Origin: Porphyromonas sp. COT-290 OH3588
Lineage (GTDB): Bacteria; Bacteroidota; Bacteroidia; Bacteroidales; Porphyromonadaceae
Direction of reading: 5' to 3'
Length of the DNA stretch: 32,312 bases
Assembly: GCF_000769075.1 (NCBI RefSeq)
Contig: NZ_JRFC01000022.1
Span: 1 to 32,312 of the forward strand
The notes below the pieces were generated by a model. That model was given only the letters and a program-made list of their open reading frames with translations. It searched no databases and was not told where the DNA came from. Shown in pieces: positions 15,909 to 25,585 of the stretch (the stretch's first letter is position 1; the number at the start of each line of letters is the position of its first letter). The position numbers were made by a program, and so were the translations under genes.

Positions 15909-18900
15909 ATGAATTGGAAACGATTTAACCTCATCAACAATGTCCTCGGGTGGCTAGTCTTCGTGATTGCGACGACAGTCTACCTAATGACTATTGGCCC
16001 GACGGCGAGCCTGTGGGACTGCGCCGAGTTTATCGCCTGTGACTATCGCCTAGAAGTAGGGCACCCGCCGGGTGCTCCCTTCTACATGCTTGTATATAAT
16101 GTCATCTCTCACCTAGCGCCAGATGCGACGCAGGTGGCGCTCTATACCAATGCCACCAGTGCAGTCATCAGTGGGCTAACGATCCTTTTCCTTTTCTGGA
16201 CGATCACGCACATGCTTCGTCGAGTGATTAACCCACACTTCCGCCTCTCTGCTAGCCCAAACGACCCTTCGGCTCAGAGCATCAGCCTCTCACAGGGGAT
16301 TGCGATCTTCGGCAGTGCATTGGTCGGCTCTCTAGTATATACATTCTCAGACACGTTTTGGTATAGCGCTGTGGAGGCAGAGGTTTATGCCTTTAGCTCT
16401 CTATTCACAGCTGTTGTCTTCTGGTTGATGTTTAAGTGGGAGGAGCGCAGCGATGCCGAGAGGTCAGATAGGTGGATTATCCTCATAGCCTACCTCATGG
16501 GGCTAAGCATCGGGGTACACCTCCTGAACCTGCTCTGCCTACCGGCTATGGCACTCATCTACTACTACCACAAGGCCGATCGACCAAGTATCAAGGGCAT
16601 GATTGCCTCTGTGTTGGTGTCTTTCGTGTTAATCGTCGTGATGATGTATGGCATCGTGCAGGGCGTGCCCAAAATGGCAGGACGCTTCGACTACTTCTTC
16701 GTCAATACGCTGGGCACGAGCTTCAATACGGGTCTTTATTTCTATCTAGCCCTCGTATTGACTATCCTCTCATGGTCTGTCTACGAGGCGCACCGTGTCT
16801 ATACGAGTGGTTCATCGGTCGATATACGCCTCAAAGCTGCGATATTCGCCTCTATCTTGATTATGGGCATCCCCTTCCTCGGCAGTGGTATGCTCTTGGG
16901 TATCGTCTTGAGCATTGCCCTCGGGGTGTATCTCTTTAAGTTCAGCAAGCTACAGCCAAGGCTCGTACATACGATGCAGATGAGCTTGCTAGCCATAGCT
17001 ATTGGCTTCTCATCTTATGGCGTAATCCTCGTACGTGCCATAGCAGATACGCCAATGAATGAGAATGCACCCAACAATGCTTTCTCACTCCGCTACTATC
17101 TAGCTCGTGAGCAGTACGGAGCTGCTCCTCTACTCTATGGGCCTAGCTTCGCCTCTCGAGCAGTACGCATCAACCCCGGCAAAGAGGTTATCGGGAAGGC
17201 TCCCAAGGCATCGCCCAACGATCCCGACCGCTACGTCAAGCTCTACGATCAGCCAGAGGCCGAGTATCCAGATGACCAAAAAATGTTCTTCCCTCGTGTA
17301 CACGATCGTAGCCGAGCGCAGAGCTACAACATCTGGATGGGACGCAACCCCAACGACATGAGCCAGCCAACGTTTGGCGATAACCTACGTTATTTCTTTA
17401 CCTACCAAGTAAACTATATGTACTGGCGATACTTCTTGTGGAACTTCGCAGGACGTCAAAACGACCTGCCTGGAGATGGTGGTCTGATGAAGGGGAATGC
17501 CGTTACGGGGATTTCGTTCATTGACAACTTCCTTGTCGGTTCGCAAGATAATATGCCCGACTCTATGGCCAAAAACAAAGGATATAACGTGTACTACGCA
17601 ATGCCTCTAGTGCTCGGGCTACTGGGTATGTTCTACCAAGTGAGTCGTCGCCGCCTACGCAAACGTGGGGACAAAACACTCGGCACTGAGGACGAATACG
17701 ACAACATCGGGCACTACAGCTTCTGGATAACCTTCCTATTATTCTTCATGACAGGTCTGGCAATCTTACTCTATCTGAACCAAACTCCCGGGCAACCACG
17801 CGAACGAGACTATGCTTATGCAGGTTCGTTCTATGCTTTCGCTATCTGGATTGGATTCGGAGTAGCGGGTCTGTGGCGCCTAGTCGCCCGAGCTAAGCTA
17901 TCAGATACGGCTAGTGCCATCGCTGCTACTGCCATCGCTCTGCTTGTACCCATACAGATGGCGAGCCAAAACTGGGACGACCACGATCGCTCTGGACGTA
18001 CCATAGCACGAGATATGGGCATCAACTATCTCGAGAGTTGCGAGCCGAATGCTCTGCTCGTCTGCTACGGAGATAATGACACCTTCCCTCTTTGGTATGC
18101 ACAAGACGTAGAAGGCGTACGCACCGATGTACGCACGATAAACCTTAGCTACTTGGGCGGGGACTGGTACATCGATCAGATGCGGCGTGCGACCTATGAG
18201 GGCAAACCTGTTCCGATGAAGTATATGAAGCCCGACTTCTACTACTTCAAAGAATTGGCGTACGTGGCAGATGAGAAGCGTCCGATGCTCCTAGAGGACG
18301 CCCTCAAGCTAACGACAGGTACTCCCAAAGAAACAGAGGCAATCTTCCCAACGCAATTTGTCATGCTCCCAGTAGACTCGGCTACCGTAGCCCAAAGCCT
18401 AGAGCGAGAGAACCCTGAGCTTGCCAAGCGCGTCGTACCCAATATGCCGATTTCTCTGGCAGGCAAACAATATCTAGACCGTGGCGGACTAGTGCTACTC
18501 GACATGCTACAAGAAAACGAGTGGAAGCGACCAATATATTGGTGCATCACATCGCCTCGCAATGCCTTCAGCAACATGCCGAACTATCACGTACAGACAG
18601 GTATGACCTACCAACTCCTACCACTCGACCTGACGACCGATAGTATCCGTGGCGAGGTTGAGCCACTACGCCTTGAGCAGATGTACACGAATGTGATGAC
18701 TAAGTTCCGCTGGGGCGGAGCCGACAATCCAAATGTATATCTCGACGATACAGGACGTAACATGATGGTTGGTATGCGCTCCAATGTATTCGTTCCACTG
18801 GCTAAGGCACTACTCAAAAAAGGCGATAAGGTAAGAGCTCAAGAAGTGCTCCGCCGCTGCCTAGAGGTTATCCGCCCAGAGGTAGTGCCTTACGACTACT

Positions 18901-19229
18901 TCAGCATTCGTTTTGCCCAAGCACTCTACGAGGCTGGTATGCATACAGAGGCTGATCAAGTGGCTTCGGAGATCTGCTCGAGTGCCATGCGTACGCTTGA
19001 CTGGTGCTTCCGTCTGAGCGAAAGCAACCTAAAGCGTGCTTACAACGATGGTGAAATGCACAACAACTTCGACACAGCACTGATGACCTACCAGATCGCC
19101 CGTAGCCACGGTAGCACAGTGCTAGATATGCATCAGGAGAAGCTGCTACTCTACAGCCGCTATCTAGCGCCAGAGAGAGCAGCAGGCGAGCCAACCAAAG
19201 AGCAACCTACAAGCCAACCTGCCCAGTGA
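15909..19229 (+). CDS. DUF2723 polytopic membrane protein, candidate GT-C glycosyltransferase
   Basis: The 1106-residue protein has an N-terminal half with roughly a dozen hydrophobic helices and a soluble C-terminal half with repeat-like helices near residues 960-1080. The first loop reads TASLWDCAEFIACDYRLEVG then HPPGAPFY (D37, E40, H52). Acidic residues at this place are the hallmark of GT-C enzymes that use lipid-linked sugars. A second conserved block is NQTPGQPRERDYAYAGSFYA. DUF2723 proteins are related to eukaryotic TMEM260, a protein O-mannosyltransferase. Bacteroidetes also O-glycosylate exported proteins, so a role there is an inference. It overlaps the next gene by 4 bases (GTGA). 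Confidence 0.85.
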   Translation: MNWKRFNLINNVLGWLVFVIATTVYLMTIGPTASLWDCAEFIACDYRLEVGHPPGAPFYMLVYNVISHLAPDATQVALYTNATSAVISGLTILFLFWTITHMLRRVINPHFRLSASPNDPSAQSISLSQGIAIFGSALVGSLVYTFSDTFWYSAVEAEVYAFSSLFTAVVFWLMFKWEERSDAERSDRWIILIAYLMGLSIGVHLLNLLCLPAMALIYYYHKADRPSIKGMIASVLVSFVLIVVMMYGIVQGVPKMAGRFDYFFVNTLGTSFNTGLYFYLALVLTILSWSVYEAHRVYTSGSSVDIRLKAAIFASILIMGIPFLGSGMLLGIVLSIALGVYLFKFSKLQPRLVHTMQMSLLAIAIGFSSYGVILVRAIADTPMNENAPNNAFSLRYYLAREQYGAAPLLYGPSFASRAVRINPGKEVIGKAPKASPNDPDRYVKLYDQPEAEYPDDQKMFFPRVHDRSRAQSYNIWMGRNPNDMSQPTFGDNLRYFFTYQVNYMYWRYFLWNFAGRQNDLPGDGGLMKGNAVTGISFIDNFLVGSQDNMPDSMAKNKGYNVYYAMPLVLGLLGMFYQVSRRRLRKRGDKTLGTEDEYDNIGHYSFWITFLLFFMTGLAILLYLNQTPGQPRERDYAYAGSFYAFAIWIGFGVAGLWRLVARAKLSDTASAIAATAIALLVPIQMASQNWDDHDRSGRTIARDMGINYLESCEPNALLVCYGDNDTFPLWYAQDVEGVRTDVRTINLSYLGGDWYIDQMRRATYEGKPVPMKYMKPDFYYFKELAYVADEKRPMLLEDALKLTTGTPKETEAIFPTQFVMLPVDSATVAQSLERENPELAKRVVPNMPISLAGKQYLDRGGLVLLDMLQENEWKRPIYWCITSPRNAFSNMPNYHVQTGMTYQLLPLDLTTDSIRGEVEPLRLEQMYTNVMTKFRWGGADNPNVYLDDTGRNMMVGMRSNVFVPLAKALLKKGDKVRAQEVLRRCLEVIRPEVVPYDYFSIRFAQALYEAGMHTEADQVASEICSSAMRTLDWCFRLSESNLKRAYNDGEMHNNFDTALMTYQIARSHGSTVLDMHQEKLLLYSRYLAPERAAGEPTKEQPTSQPAQ

Positions 19230-19858
19230 TCGAGCGTCTACTCTGCCGAGTACCTCTGTGGTACCGAGCATTTTTCCCGGGCGCACGCTGGCGAATCCCT
19301 GCAATCAGAGGGAAAAGTATCTATCTGACTTTCGATGATGGGCCAGTACCTGAGGTAACTCCTTGGGTACTGGACACCCTCGACGAGCTAGGAGTGAAGG
19401 CAACTTTCTTCTGCGTTGCGGACAATGTGCGCAAATATCCCGAGCTATTCCAAGACATCATCAGCCGTGGTCATCAGGTAGCGAACCACTCCTATCACCA
19501 CCTCAAAGGGCTTACTTGCCCCACGAAGCGGTATATGCAAGATGTCTACCAAGCTCATGAGCTCATTCAGTCACGCTACTTTCGCCCTCCCTACGGGCAC
19601 CTGCGTCTATCTCAAGTGCGAGAGCTAAGCCACAGCTTCGAGATCATCATGTGGGACGTCTTGACACGTGACTACAACTCCAAGCTACACCCCGACGAAG
19701 TCTTCGGTCTGGTACAGCGCTATGCACGCAACGGCTCTATCATCGTCTTTCACGACTCTATCAAGGCAGAGTGCAATATGAAGATTGCGATGCCTCGAGC
19801 TGTGCAGTGGCTCAAAGACGAGGGCTATCACTTCCTACGTATCGGGGACGCTCCATAG
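19226..19858 (+). CDS. Polysaccharide deacetylase (NodB domain, CE4)
   Basis: The 210-residue protein is almost only a NodB domain, with all five CE4 motifs: TFDDGP (35-40; catalytic D37, metal D38), HSYHH (88-92; metal H88 and H92), RPPYG (120-124), WDVLTRDY (about 143-150) and IVFHDS (173-178). It would remove acetyl groups from N-acetylated sugars in peptidoglycan or a surface glycan. It starts with GTG at 19226, overlapping the DUF2723 stop. A hydrophobic N-terminus (LLCRVPLWYRAFFPG) may anchor it, but there is no clear cleavable signal. It closes the operon, just before a strong terminator. Confidence 0.93.
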   Translation: MIERLLCRVPLWYRAFFPGARWRIPAIRGKSIYLTFDDGPVPEVTPWVLDTLDELGVKATFFCVADNVRKYPELFQDIISRGHQVANHSYHHLKGLTCPTKRYMQDVYQAHELIQSRYFRPPYGHLRLSQVRELSHSFEIIMWDVLTRDYNSKLHPDEVFGLVQRYARNGSIIVFHDSIKAECNMKIAMPRAVQWLKDEGYHFLRIGDAP

Positions 19859-19906
19859 AGCAGAGGGGAGCAGAGAGTACCCTAATCCTCGACCGCACAC
19901 TCCACC

Positions 19907-19954
19907 AAACAGAACCGCCTGCGTAGCGAAGATGCTACGCAGGCGGTTCTGTTT
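19907..19954 (+). terminator. Very strong hairpin terminator of the queF operon
   Basis: Two perfectly complementary 21-base arms (19907-19927 and 19934-19954) enclose a 6-base loop (gaagat). The hairpin begins 48 bases after the deacetylase stop. The right arm ends in gttt and is followed by ctctc. Confidence 0.85.
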
Positions 19955-20014
19955 CTCTCAAAAAACCTTAGCGGCTCGAGATAGAGCTATGAAATACACA
20001 CAATCTAGTGAAGC

Positions 20015-20137
20015 TTACTTCTTGGCTGAATAGGCTTTCAGCCCCGTTAGGCCGTCAATCCTTTGTCCCTTGGCATTGAACGGATTGGGAGCGGCACCAT
20101 CAATCAACTCGGCAAGCAGTACATAGTTACACTCAAC
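20015..20137 (-). pseudogene. C-terminal 40-codon fragment of an unidentified gene
   Basis: On the minus strand a frame bounded upstream by TAG (20140-20138) reads VECNYVLLAELIDGAAPNPF, then NAKGQRIDGLTGLKAYSAKK and TAA. The composition and basic end look like a real protein tail, and there is no start codon in a sensible place. I infer the degraded end of a gene. I do not recognise the family. Confidence 0.45.
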
Positions 20138-20399
20138 CTATCGTTTGACCTTGTGCAGTCTAACCTGCCTATCGCCCGAGTGGGTAACACAGAGGAAACT
20201 ATTGCACAATATCCATAGAGGAACCCACTAGAGGCATCAGGCTAACAAGGGGAGAGGATAACTATTTCTAATGGATTTTGTCTCACACAAATCAAGTAGC
20301 TCTCTCTGTCATTGTCCGCTAACCCAGATTTATATTTTAGATCAGTTTTCAGAATGTTAGTGGGAATACTATGCGGATATGGAGCAGAAGATACAAAGG

Positions 20400-20647
20400 T
20401 CGTATTTGCCCCCTAGGAGGCTCTAGATTGCGTTCATCTTCGCATGAGCATTTGCCCCCACCCGACCCCAAAACCGCCTCAAAAACGCCATGAAACTAAA
20501 ACACTAAAAAACAAATAGATACACCAATCAATTAGGAGATTTTCTGCTTCTAAGGCACACTATCCCTACTTTTTCCCCATCAATCCGTTGAGATTGATGG
20601 GCACACCGGAATGAATCAGTCCTACAACTAAACAAAATCAGTCCTTC
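20400..20647 (-). repeat. 248-bp diverged repeat, copy 2
   Basis: This is the reverse-strand counterpart of 13900-14147. Block A is 20576-20647 and block B is 20400-20431, with the same 144-base spacing. In this copy the hairpin in block A is perfect: cccatcaatc (20576-20585) pairs with gattgatggg (20592-20601) around a 6-base loop. Two GGACTGAT units 22 bases apart occur on the minus strand. Confidence 0.75.
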
Positions 20648-20804
20648 AATTTTCACAAAGAAGCCTCTTCACTGTCCATGAAAACACCTTATAATCGTCT
20701 AAATCCTAGGCTAAATATCAACAATTCTTAACACTATATCTAGAAAATGGGCTACTAGCGATACTGACAAATGCAAGGGCTTGAGATATGCTCTGCCTAA
20801 TAGT

Positions 20805-20833
20805 TTGGTCAATAACGATCTTGGGTATATTTG
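20805..20833 (+). promoter_or_regulatory. Possible promoter before the decayed coding region
   Basis: TTG (20805-20807), 18 bases, then TATATTTG (20826-20833) resembles the Bacteroidetes consensus with a spacer one base short. It points at the degraded coding region that follows. Confidence 0.35.
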
Positions 20834-20921
20834 CAGTGTAGATATTGAGGATCATGAGAGTGGTAATCGGGATTACATCTAATGGTTGCTCTATCTCTTA
20901 CCGGACGAATAGTACAATGAA

Positions 20922-21281
20922 ATGGAAGAATTATCATGTTCACATTCAAAGTGTTTTTTCTTACTACTCAGGCCTATCTATATGGGGAGGTACCCTTGGC
21001 CTATGTCAGCCTCGGGTGCTATCAAGGTAAGCTCTATGCGTAGAGCTAGCTCTTGGGCCGAGGAGTCTCTCGAGACTAACGCCATTGTCTAAAAAGGCAT
21101 ATCATCAGAGCCCAAAGAGAGCAAGGGTAAGACAGCCCAAGCGGAGAGCTTGAGCCACTATCTAGAAGTGAGCACATCGTACTCTAGAGGCGATGATATA
21201 GATGTCCAAATGGGGCCACGGAGCTCTCTAACCCAAACGACCTTATCGGGATTGTACATTTTTTATGATTTCTCGGCTTGA
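20922..21281 (+). pseudogene. Decayed coding region, unidentified
   Basis: From the ATG at 20922 one frame runs 119 codons to TGA (21279-21281), interrupted by TAA at 21090-21092. After that stop it still reads like protein (for example SLSHYLEVSTSYSRGDDIDV and SGLYIFYDFSA). In the first 120 bases another frame looks more protein-like: ATG at 20936 gives MFTFKVFFLTTQAYLYGEVP, then LAYVSLGCYQGKLYA and TAG (21041-21043). A frameshift plus a stop in a former gene would explain this. No family is recognisable, and chance is not excluded. Confidence 0.35.
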
Positions 21282-21320
21282 GAATGTGTCTAATTTGACG
21301 GATTTTTGTAATTTTGTGTC

Positions 21321-21344
21321 AAACACTCAAGTCGGAGTGTTTTT
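21321..21344 (+). terminator. Terminator-like hairpin just before the T9SS cargo gene
   Basis: aaacactc (21321-21328) pairs with gagtgttt (21335-21342) around a 6-base loop, and the T run continues to 21344. The ATG of the next gene is at 21351. It may end an upstream transcript or act as an attenuator in the leader. A TAATTTTG box lies just upstream (21309-21316), without a well-spaced TTG. Confidence 0.5.
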
Positions 21345-21350
21345 ACTGAG

Positions 21351-22685
21351 ATGCGTATATTCAATTCATTCAAGAAGCTGATATTTGCCTCGATACTGCT
21401 CCTCCCCTGGCAATGGGGTGGAGCTCAGTCTTTTCGGATTGAGGGGGTACAGCACCAACTCGCCGAGAGCAATGCCCCTGAGCGCCTAGACGTTTATGTG
21501 CTTATGGGACGAGCTGAGCGCTTGGTCCTAGCGGGAGCAGCGACAGCCAGTGCTTGGCGATATAGCAAAGATGCGCTACAAGCAGAGCCCCTACCGAGTG
21601 CTGTCTACAACGCAGATCTTGGGGCATGGCTCATCAATCAACCAGAGGCTGGCTACGGCTATTTTATCCGCCCAACAGAGGGATTGCCTCGCTACTACTA
21701 CCTGATCGACTACGCTGCTACACCACTAGAGATTACCTCTCTGTCGGCGGAGCCACACCCTAGCGACCCCTGCTCTCGCATACGACTCTCCGCTCAGGGT
21801 TCCATACCAATGCTTACCTATCATACCCCTAGTGGAGTGCCGCACACTCTAGCACGAGAGCTATCCCTGCGCTACGATCAGTTCGTTTGGGACGAAGCCT
21901 CTCGCAGCTACCAGAGAGAACAGCAGAGGAGCATAGCTGAGGCACAGGATAATCACATTGAGCTAGAGGCTTCCCTTGCCGACACCCCCTATACGCTAGA
22001 GGGAGATAAATGGATCAAATCTTTCGGACTAAACTATCGCCCCATTACCTCTTCCGTGGTAGAGGGCTATCGTTTGGCTGTTCGGCCGTACATAGAGGTT
22101 GAGGGGCAGGACGGAGGCAAAGAAGTAGACTGGGAGAACTTATCGGCACCAGCTACTCTGCGACTAGCGGCCATTGGTAACGAGCCCGCTGCCGCCAAGT
22201 ATCAGTGGCGTATAGAGCGCATGGAGGACAATGCTCCCCTACTCAATTACACGGGCGCAGAGGCGACCTACACCTTCAATCAATCAGGGCGCTACCGCAT
22301 CCGACTAGATGTTAGCAACAGATCGGGCACTTGCTTCGACAATAGTTTCGAGCAAGTTGTTCGCATCACAGAGTCGAGCTTGGAGGTTCCCAATGCCTTT
22401 AGTCCCGGTTCTAGCCCGGGGATTAATGATGTTTTCAAGGTATTCGCTCGATCGCTTGTTCGTTTCGATGCACGCATCTTCAGTTCCTCTGGCCAAGAGA
22501 TCTATCGCTGGGGGGATCCCAATGGTGGCTGGGACGGACATTATCGGGGGCGTATTGTACCCTCTGGGGTTTATTACTACGTGATTACAGCCGAGGGATC
22601 GGACGGCGTGAAGTACAATCGCAAGGGATCAATCAGCATTCTCAAAAGCGATTTCGATGGCTCTGAGCCCAAACCTCAGAGATAA
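21351..22685 (+). CDS. Secreted protein with PKD-like domain and T9SS type-B sorting domain
   Basis: The 444-residue protein has a signal peptide (KKLIFASILLLPWQWGGAQS, cleavage probably after AQ near residue 26). The middle is unassigned beta-rich sequence. A PKD-like fold is at about 270-335 (KYQWRIERMEDN through YTFNQSGRYRIRLDVSNRSG). The end (about 344-432) is a gliding-motility/CHU_C-type sorting domain: VPNAFSPGSSPGINDVFKVF, IFSSSGQEIYRW, GGWDGHYRG, VPSGVYYYVITAEG. Such domains direct export by the type IX secretion system and retention at the cell surface. A 12-residue hydrophilic tail follows the usual end. It is 37 bases upstream of uvrA. Partner and function are unknown. Confidence 0.85.
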   Translation: MRIFNSFKKLIFASILLLPWQWGGAQSFRIEGVQHQLAESNAPERLDVYVLMGRAERLVLAGAATASAWRYSKDALQAEPLPSAVYNADLGAWLINQPEAGYGYFIRPTEGLPRYYYLIDYAATPLEITSLSAEPHPSDPCSRIRLSAQGSIPMLTYHTPSGVPHTLARELSLRYDQFVWDEASRSYQREQQRSIAEAQDNHIELEASLADTPYTLEGDKWIKSFGLNYRPITSSVVEGYRLAVRPYIEVEGQDGGKEVDWENLSAPATLRLAAIGNEPAAAKYQWRIERMEDNAPLLNYTGAEATYTFNQSGRYRIRLDVSNRSGTCFDNSFEQVVRITESSLEVPNAFSPGSSPGINDVFKVFARSLVRFDARIFSSSGQEIYRWGDPNGGWDGHYRGRIVPSGVYYYVITAEGSDGVKYNRKGSISILKSDFDGSEPKPQR

Positions 22686-22722
22686 CACCCTATTAGGGTA
22701 AGAATACAGGACTACAACTTAG

Positions 22723-25545
22723 ATGCAAGATATAGAAATAAGAGGAGCTAGAGTTCACAACCTCAAAAATATAGACGCTCATATACCACGCTATTCGCTC
22801 TCGGTGCTTACTGGGTTGAGCGGTAGTGGCAAGTCGTCCCTTGCCTTCGACACTATTTTCGCCGAAGGACAAAGGCGGTATATAGATACCTTCAGTGCCT
22901 ACGCCCGTGGATTTCTGGGTGGAGGTATGGAGCGGCCCGACGTCGATGATATACAAGGGTTGGGCCCAGTAATCTCGATTGACCAGAAGACGACGAACCG
23001 CAACCCCCGCTCTACCGTGGGTACGGTGACTGAGATCTACGACTTCTTTCGTCTGCTCTACGCTAGGGCTGGAGAGGCCGTGTCTTATCTCTCTGGCAAA
23101 CCTATGGTGCGCTACACCGAGGCTCAAATACTAGACCTTATCATAGCACGCTACCAAGGGCGCAGGGTACTACTGCTAGCACCAGTGGTCAAGCAACGCA
23201 AGGGGCACTACAAGGAGCTCTTTGAGCACCTACGCAAAAAAGGCTACCTATCCGTACGTGTCGATGGCGAGCTCCGTGAGATCACTTACGGAATGAAGCT
23301 CGACCGCTATAAGCTACATAGCGTAGAGGTGCAAACCGACAAACTCGTTGTAGACGAGGAGCACAGAAGCCGACTAGCCAGCAGCGTCAATTTGGCGATG
23401 CGAGAGGGCGATGGCGTGATGATGGTAATGGATATAGGAACTGGGGAGATGAGCTACTACAGCCGCAAGCTGATGTGTCCTGATACGGGGCTTGCCTACA
23501 GCGAGCCTGCCCCACACAATTTCTCCTTCAACTCGCCCAACGGCTACTGCCCACACTGTAGAGGGCTAGGCGAGGTCAAGATCCTAGACCGAGAGGCTAT
23601 GATACCTGACCCTAGTCTGAGTGTCTACAAGGGAGGGATTGCTCCTCTAGGTAAACACAGAGGAATCCTTGTCTTCAGGCTCCTTGAGGGACTTTTTGCT
23701 CGCCACGAGGCCGATATCAAAGCACCAATCCGTGACCTCCCAGAGGGTTTGATTGAGGAGATTTTATATGGGACTACCGATGGCATCGCCATCGACCACA
23801 AGGAGTTCTACGGTACGGGGACGTTTTCGGTGAACTATAATGGCCTAGCCGAATACCTGCCCGAGCTAAGCGGAGAGGAGTTTGACTACAACGCCAATAA
23901 ATGGGCCATGCAGTTTATGAAAACTGAAGTGTGCCCAGAGTGCGAGGGGCTGCGACTAAACAAAGAAGCCCTACATTACTATATAGATGGCAAAAACATC
24001 GGCGAGCTTGGCGGGCTAGAACTCACCTCTCTGTCCACTTGGCTCGAGGGCATTGAGCAGCGATTAAGTGGAGCCCAACGTACCATCGCCACCGAGGTGC
24101 TCAAAGAGATTCGCAAACGTATCTCCTTCCTGCTTGATGTTGGGCTAGGGTACCTGTCAATGAACCGTTCTGCCGCCACACTCTCTGGGGGCGAGAGCCA
24201 GCGCATTCGCCTAGCGACACAGATAGGCACGCAGCTCGTTGAGGTACTATATATCCTAGACGAACCCAGCATTGGTCTACATCAGAGAGATAATATGCGC
24301 TTGATTGATTCACTCAAGCAGCTAAGAGATCTAGGCAATACAGTCATCGTTGTGGAGCACGACAAGGACATGATGCTACAAGCCGACCATGTCATCGACA
24401 TGGGGCCCAAGGCTGGTCGCTTGGGAGGCGAGGTAGTATTTCAAGGTACTCCCAAAGCGATGATGACAGCTCGCACCATCACGGCGCAGTATATCAGTGG
24501 AGATATGTCTATCGAAGTTCCTACTGTAAGAAGACAAGGATCGGGAGAGGTACTACGCATACGAGGCGCGAGGGGCAATAACCTACGAGGTATAGATGTA
24601 GAGCTCCCTCTCGGGACACTGATCTGTGTGACGGGAGTATCTGGTAGTGGCAAGAGTACGCTGATCAACCAGACACTCTACCCTGCCCTTAGCCAGAGGC
24701 TCTACCGCTCTATGGAAGAGCCCATGCGACACGATGGCATTGATGGCATTGAGCTCATAGACAAGGTTGTTTCTGTCGACCAAGCACCCATCGGACGTAC
24801 TCCACGCAGCAATCCTGCTACTTACACGGGATTATTTACGGATATTCGCAATCTATTCGTAAATTTACCAGAGAGTAAGATGCGAGGATATAAGCCTGGG
24901 CGCTTCTCCTTCAATGTATCGGGAGGTAGATGCGACACGTGCAGAGGAAATGGCTATAAGAGTATAGAGATGAATTTCCTACCCGATGTGCTAGTTCCTT
25001 GCGAAGTGTGTCATGGCAAGCGCTACAACCGAGAAACTCTTGAGGTACGCTTCAAGGGCAAGTCTATTGCGGACGTGCTCGACATGACGATCAATATGGC
25101 TGTAGAGTTCTTTGAGCATGTGCCACATATCCTCAAGAAGCTACTCGTACTACAGGAGGTCGGCTTAGGCTACATCAAGCTGGGGCAGTCCTCGACCACA
25201 CTCTCTGGAGGCGAGAGCCAGCGTATCAAGCTGGCCGCAGAGCTATCCAAGCGAGATACGGGACGTACGATGTATATACTAGATGAGCCTACTACGGGAC
25301 TACACTTCGAGGATATACGTGTGCTGATAGGTATTCTCAATCGCTTGGTCGAGAGAGGAAATACGATAGTAGTCATCGAGCACAACCTTGACGTCGTCAA
25401 GTGTGCAGATTACCTAATAGAGATTGGCCCAGAGGGAGGGAGGGAAGGTGGACAGCTAGTCTACTCTGGTACTCCAGAGGGTTTGGCAGAGTGCAAGCAC
25501 AGCCAAACTGCTCCTTTCCTCAAAGCCGAGTTGAGTGCAAAATGA
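22723..25545 (+). CDS. uvrA: UvrA, ATPase subunit of the UvrABC excision nuclease
   Basis: The 940-residue protein recognises bulky DNA lesions with UvrB and starts nucleotide excision repair. Both ABC modules are present: Walker A loops [12 protein letters not shown] and [13 protein letters not shown], and signatures [12 protein letters not shown] and [12 protein letters not shown] with [10 protein letters not shown] and [10 protein letters not shown]. The second zinc module is intact (CDTC then CEVC). The first has C252, C276 and C279, but the position matching E. coli C256 is T255 (CPDT), so one ligand is missing. From memory, Bacteroidetes UvrAs often show this. Length is normal for UvrA1. 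It lies 37 bases after the T9SS cargo gene and 40 before the SWIM gene. Confidence 0.97.
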   Translation: MQDIEIRGARVHNLKNIDAHIPRYSLSVLTGLSGSGKSSLAFDTIFAEGQRRYIDTFSAYARGFLGGGMERPDVDDIQGLGPVISIDQKTTNRNPRSTVGTVTEIYDFFRLLYARAGEAVSYLSGKPMVRYTEAQILDLIIARYQGRRVLLLAPVVKQRKGHYKELFEHLRKKGYLSVRVDGELREITYGMKLDRYKLHSVEVQTDKLVVDEEHRSRLASSVNLAMREGDGVMMVMDIGTGEMSYYSRKLMCPDTGLAYSEPAPHNFSFNSPNGYCPHCRGLGEVKILDREAMIPDPSLSVYKGGIAPLGKHRGILVFRLLEGLFARHEADIKAPIRDLPEGLIEEILYGTTDGIAIDHKEFYGTGTFSVNYNGLAEYLPELSGEEFDYNANKWAMQFMKTEVCPECEGLRLNKEALHYYIDGKNIGELGGLELTSLSTWLEGIEQRLSGAQRTIATEVLKEIRKRISFLLDVGLGYLSMNRSAATLSGGESQRIRLATQIGTQLVEVLYILDEPSIGLHQRDNMRLIDSLKQLRDLGNTVIVVEHDKDMMLQADHVIDMGPKAGRLGGEVVFQGTPKAMMTARTITAQYISGDMSIEVPTVRRQGSGEVLRIRGARGNNLRGIDVELPLGTLICVTGVSGSGKSTLINQTLYPALSQRLYRSMEEPMRHDGIDGIELIDKVVSVDQAPIGRTPRSNPATYTGLFTDIRNLFVNLPESKMRGYKPGRFSFNVSGGRCDTCRGNGYKSIEMNFLPDVLVPCEVCHGKRYNRETLEVRFKGKSIADVLDMTINMAVEFFEHVPHILKKLLVLQEVGLGYIKLGQSSTTLSGGESQRIKLAAELSKRDTGRTMYILDEPTTGLHFEDIRVLIGILNRLVERGNTIVVIEHNLDVVKCADYLIEIGPEGGREGGQLVYSGTPEGLAECKHSQTAPFLKAELSAK

Positions 25546-25585
25546 TTGAGTTAGTAACTATGGATGTATTTACAGTATTTGAACT

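Larger units (their letters stand above)
19859..21350. other. Gene-poor gap of about 1.5 kb with gene debris
   Basis: After the terminator this stretch holds a minus-strand C-terminal gene fragment (20015-20137), the second 248-bp repeat (20400-20647), a possible promoter (20805-20833), a decayed plus-strand coding region (20922-21281) and a hairpin before the next gene (21321-21344). No intact gene, tRNA or rRNA is visible. Confidence 0.65.

Noticed and set aside
20845-21030. 61-codon frame starting with TTG
   Set aside because: The other two frames in this region look more protein-like, so it is more likely part of the decayed region.
13653-21350. tRNA genes or CRISPR arrays in the two large gaps
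   Set aside because: I saw no tRNA T-loop consensus with matching arms and no regularly spaced direct repeats.
22693-23127. 144-codon minus-strand frame
   Set aside because: It is antisense to the 5' end of uvrA, whose coding frame is clear.
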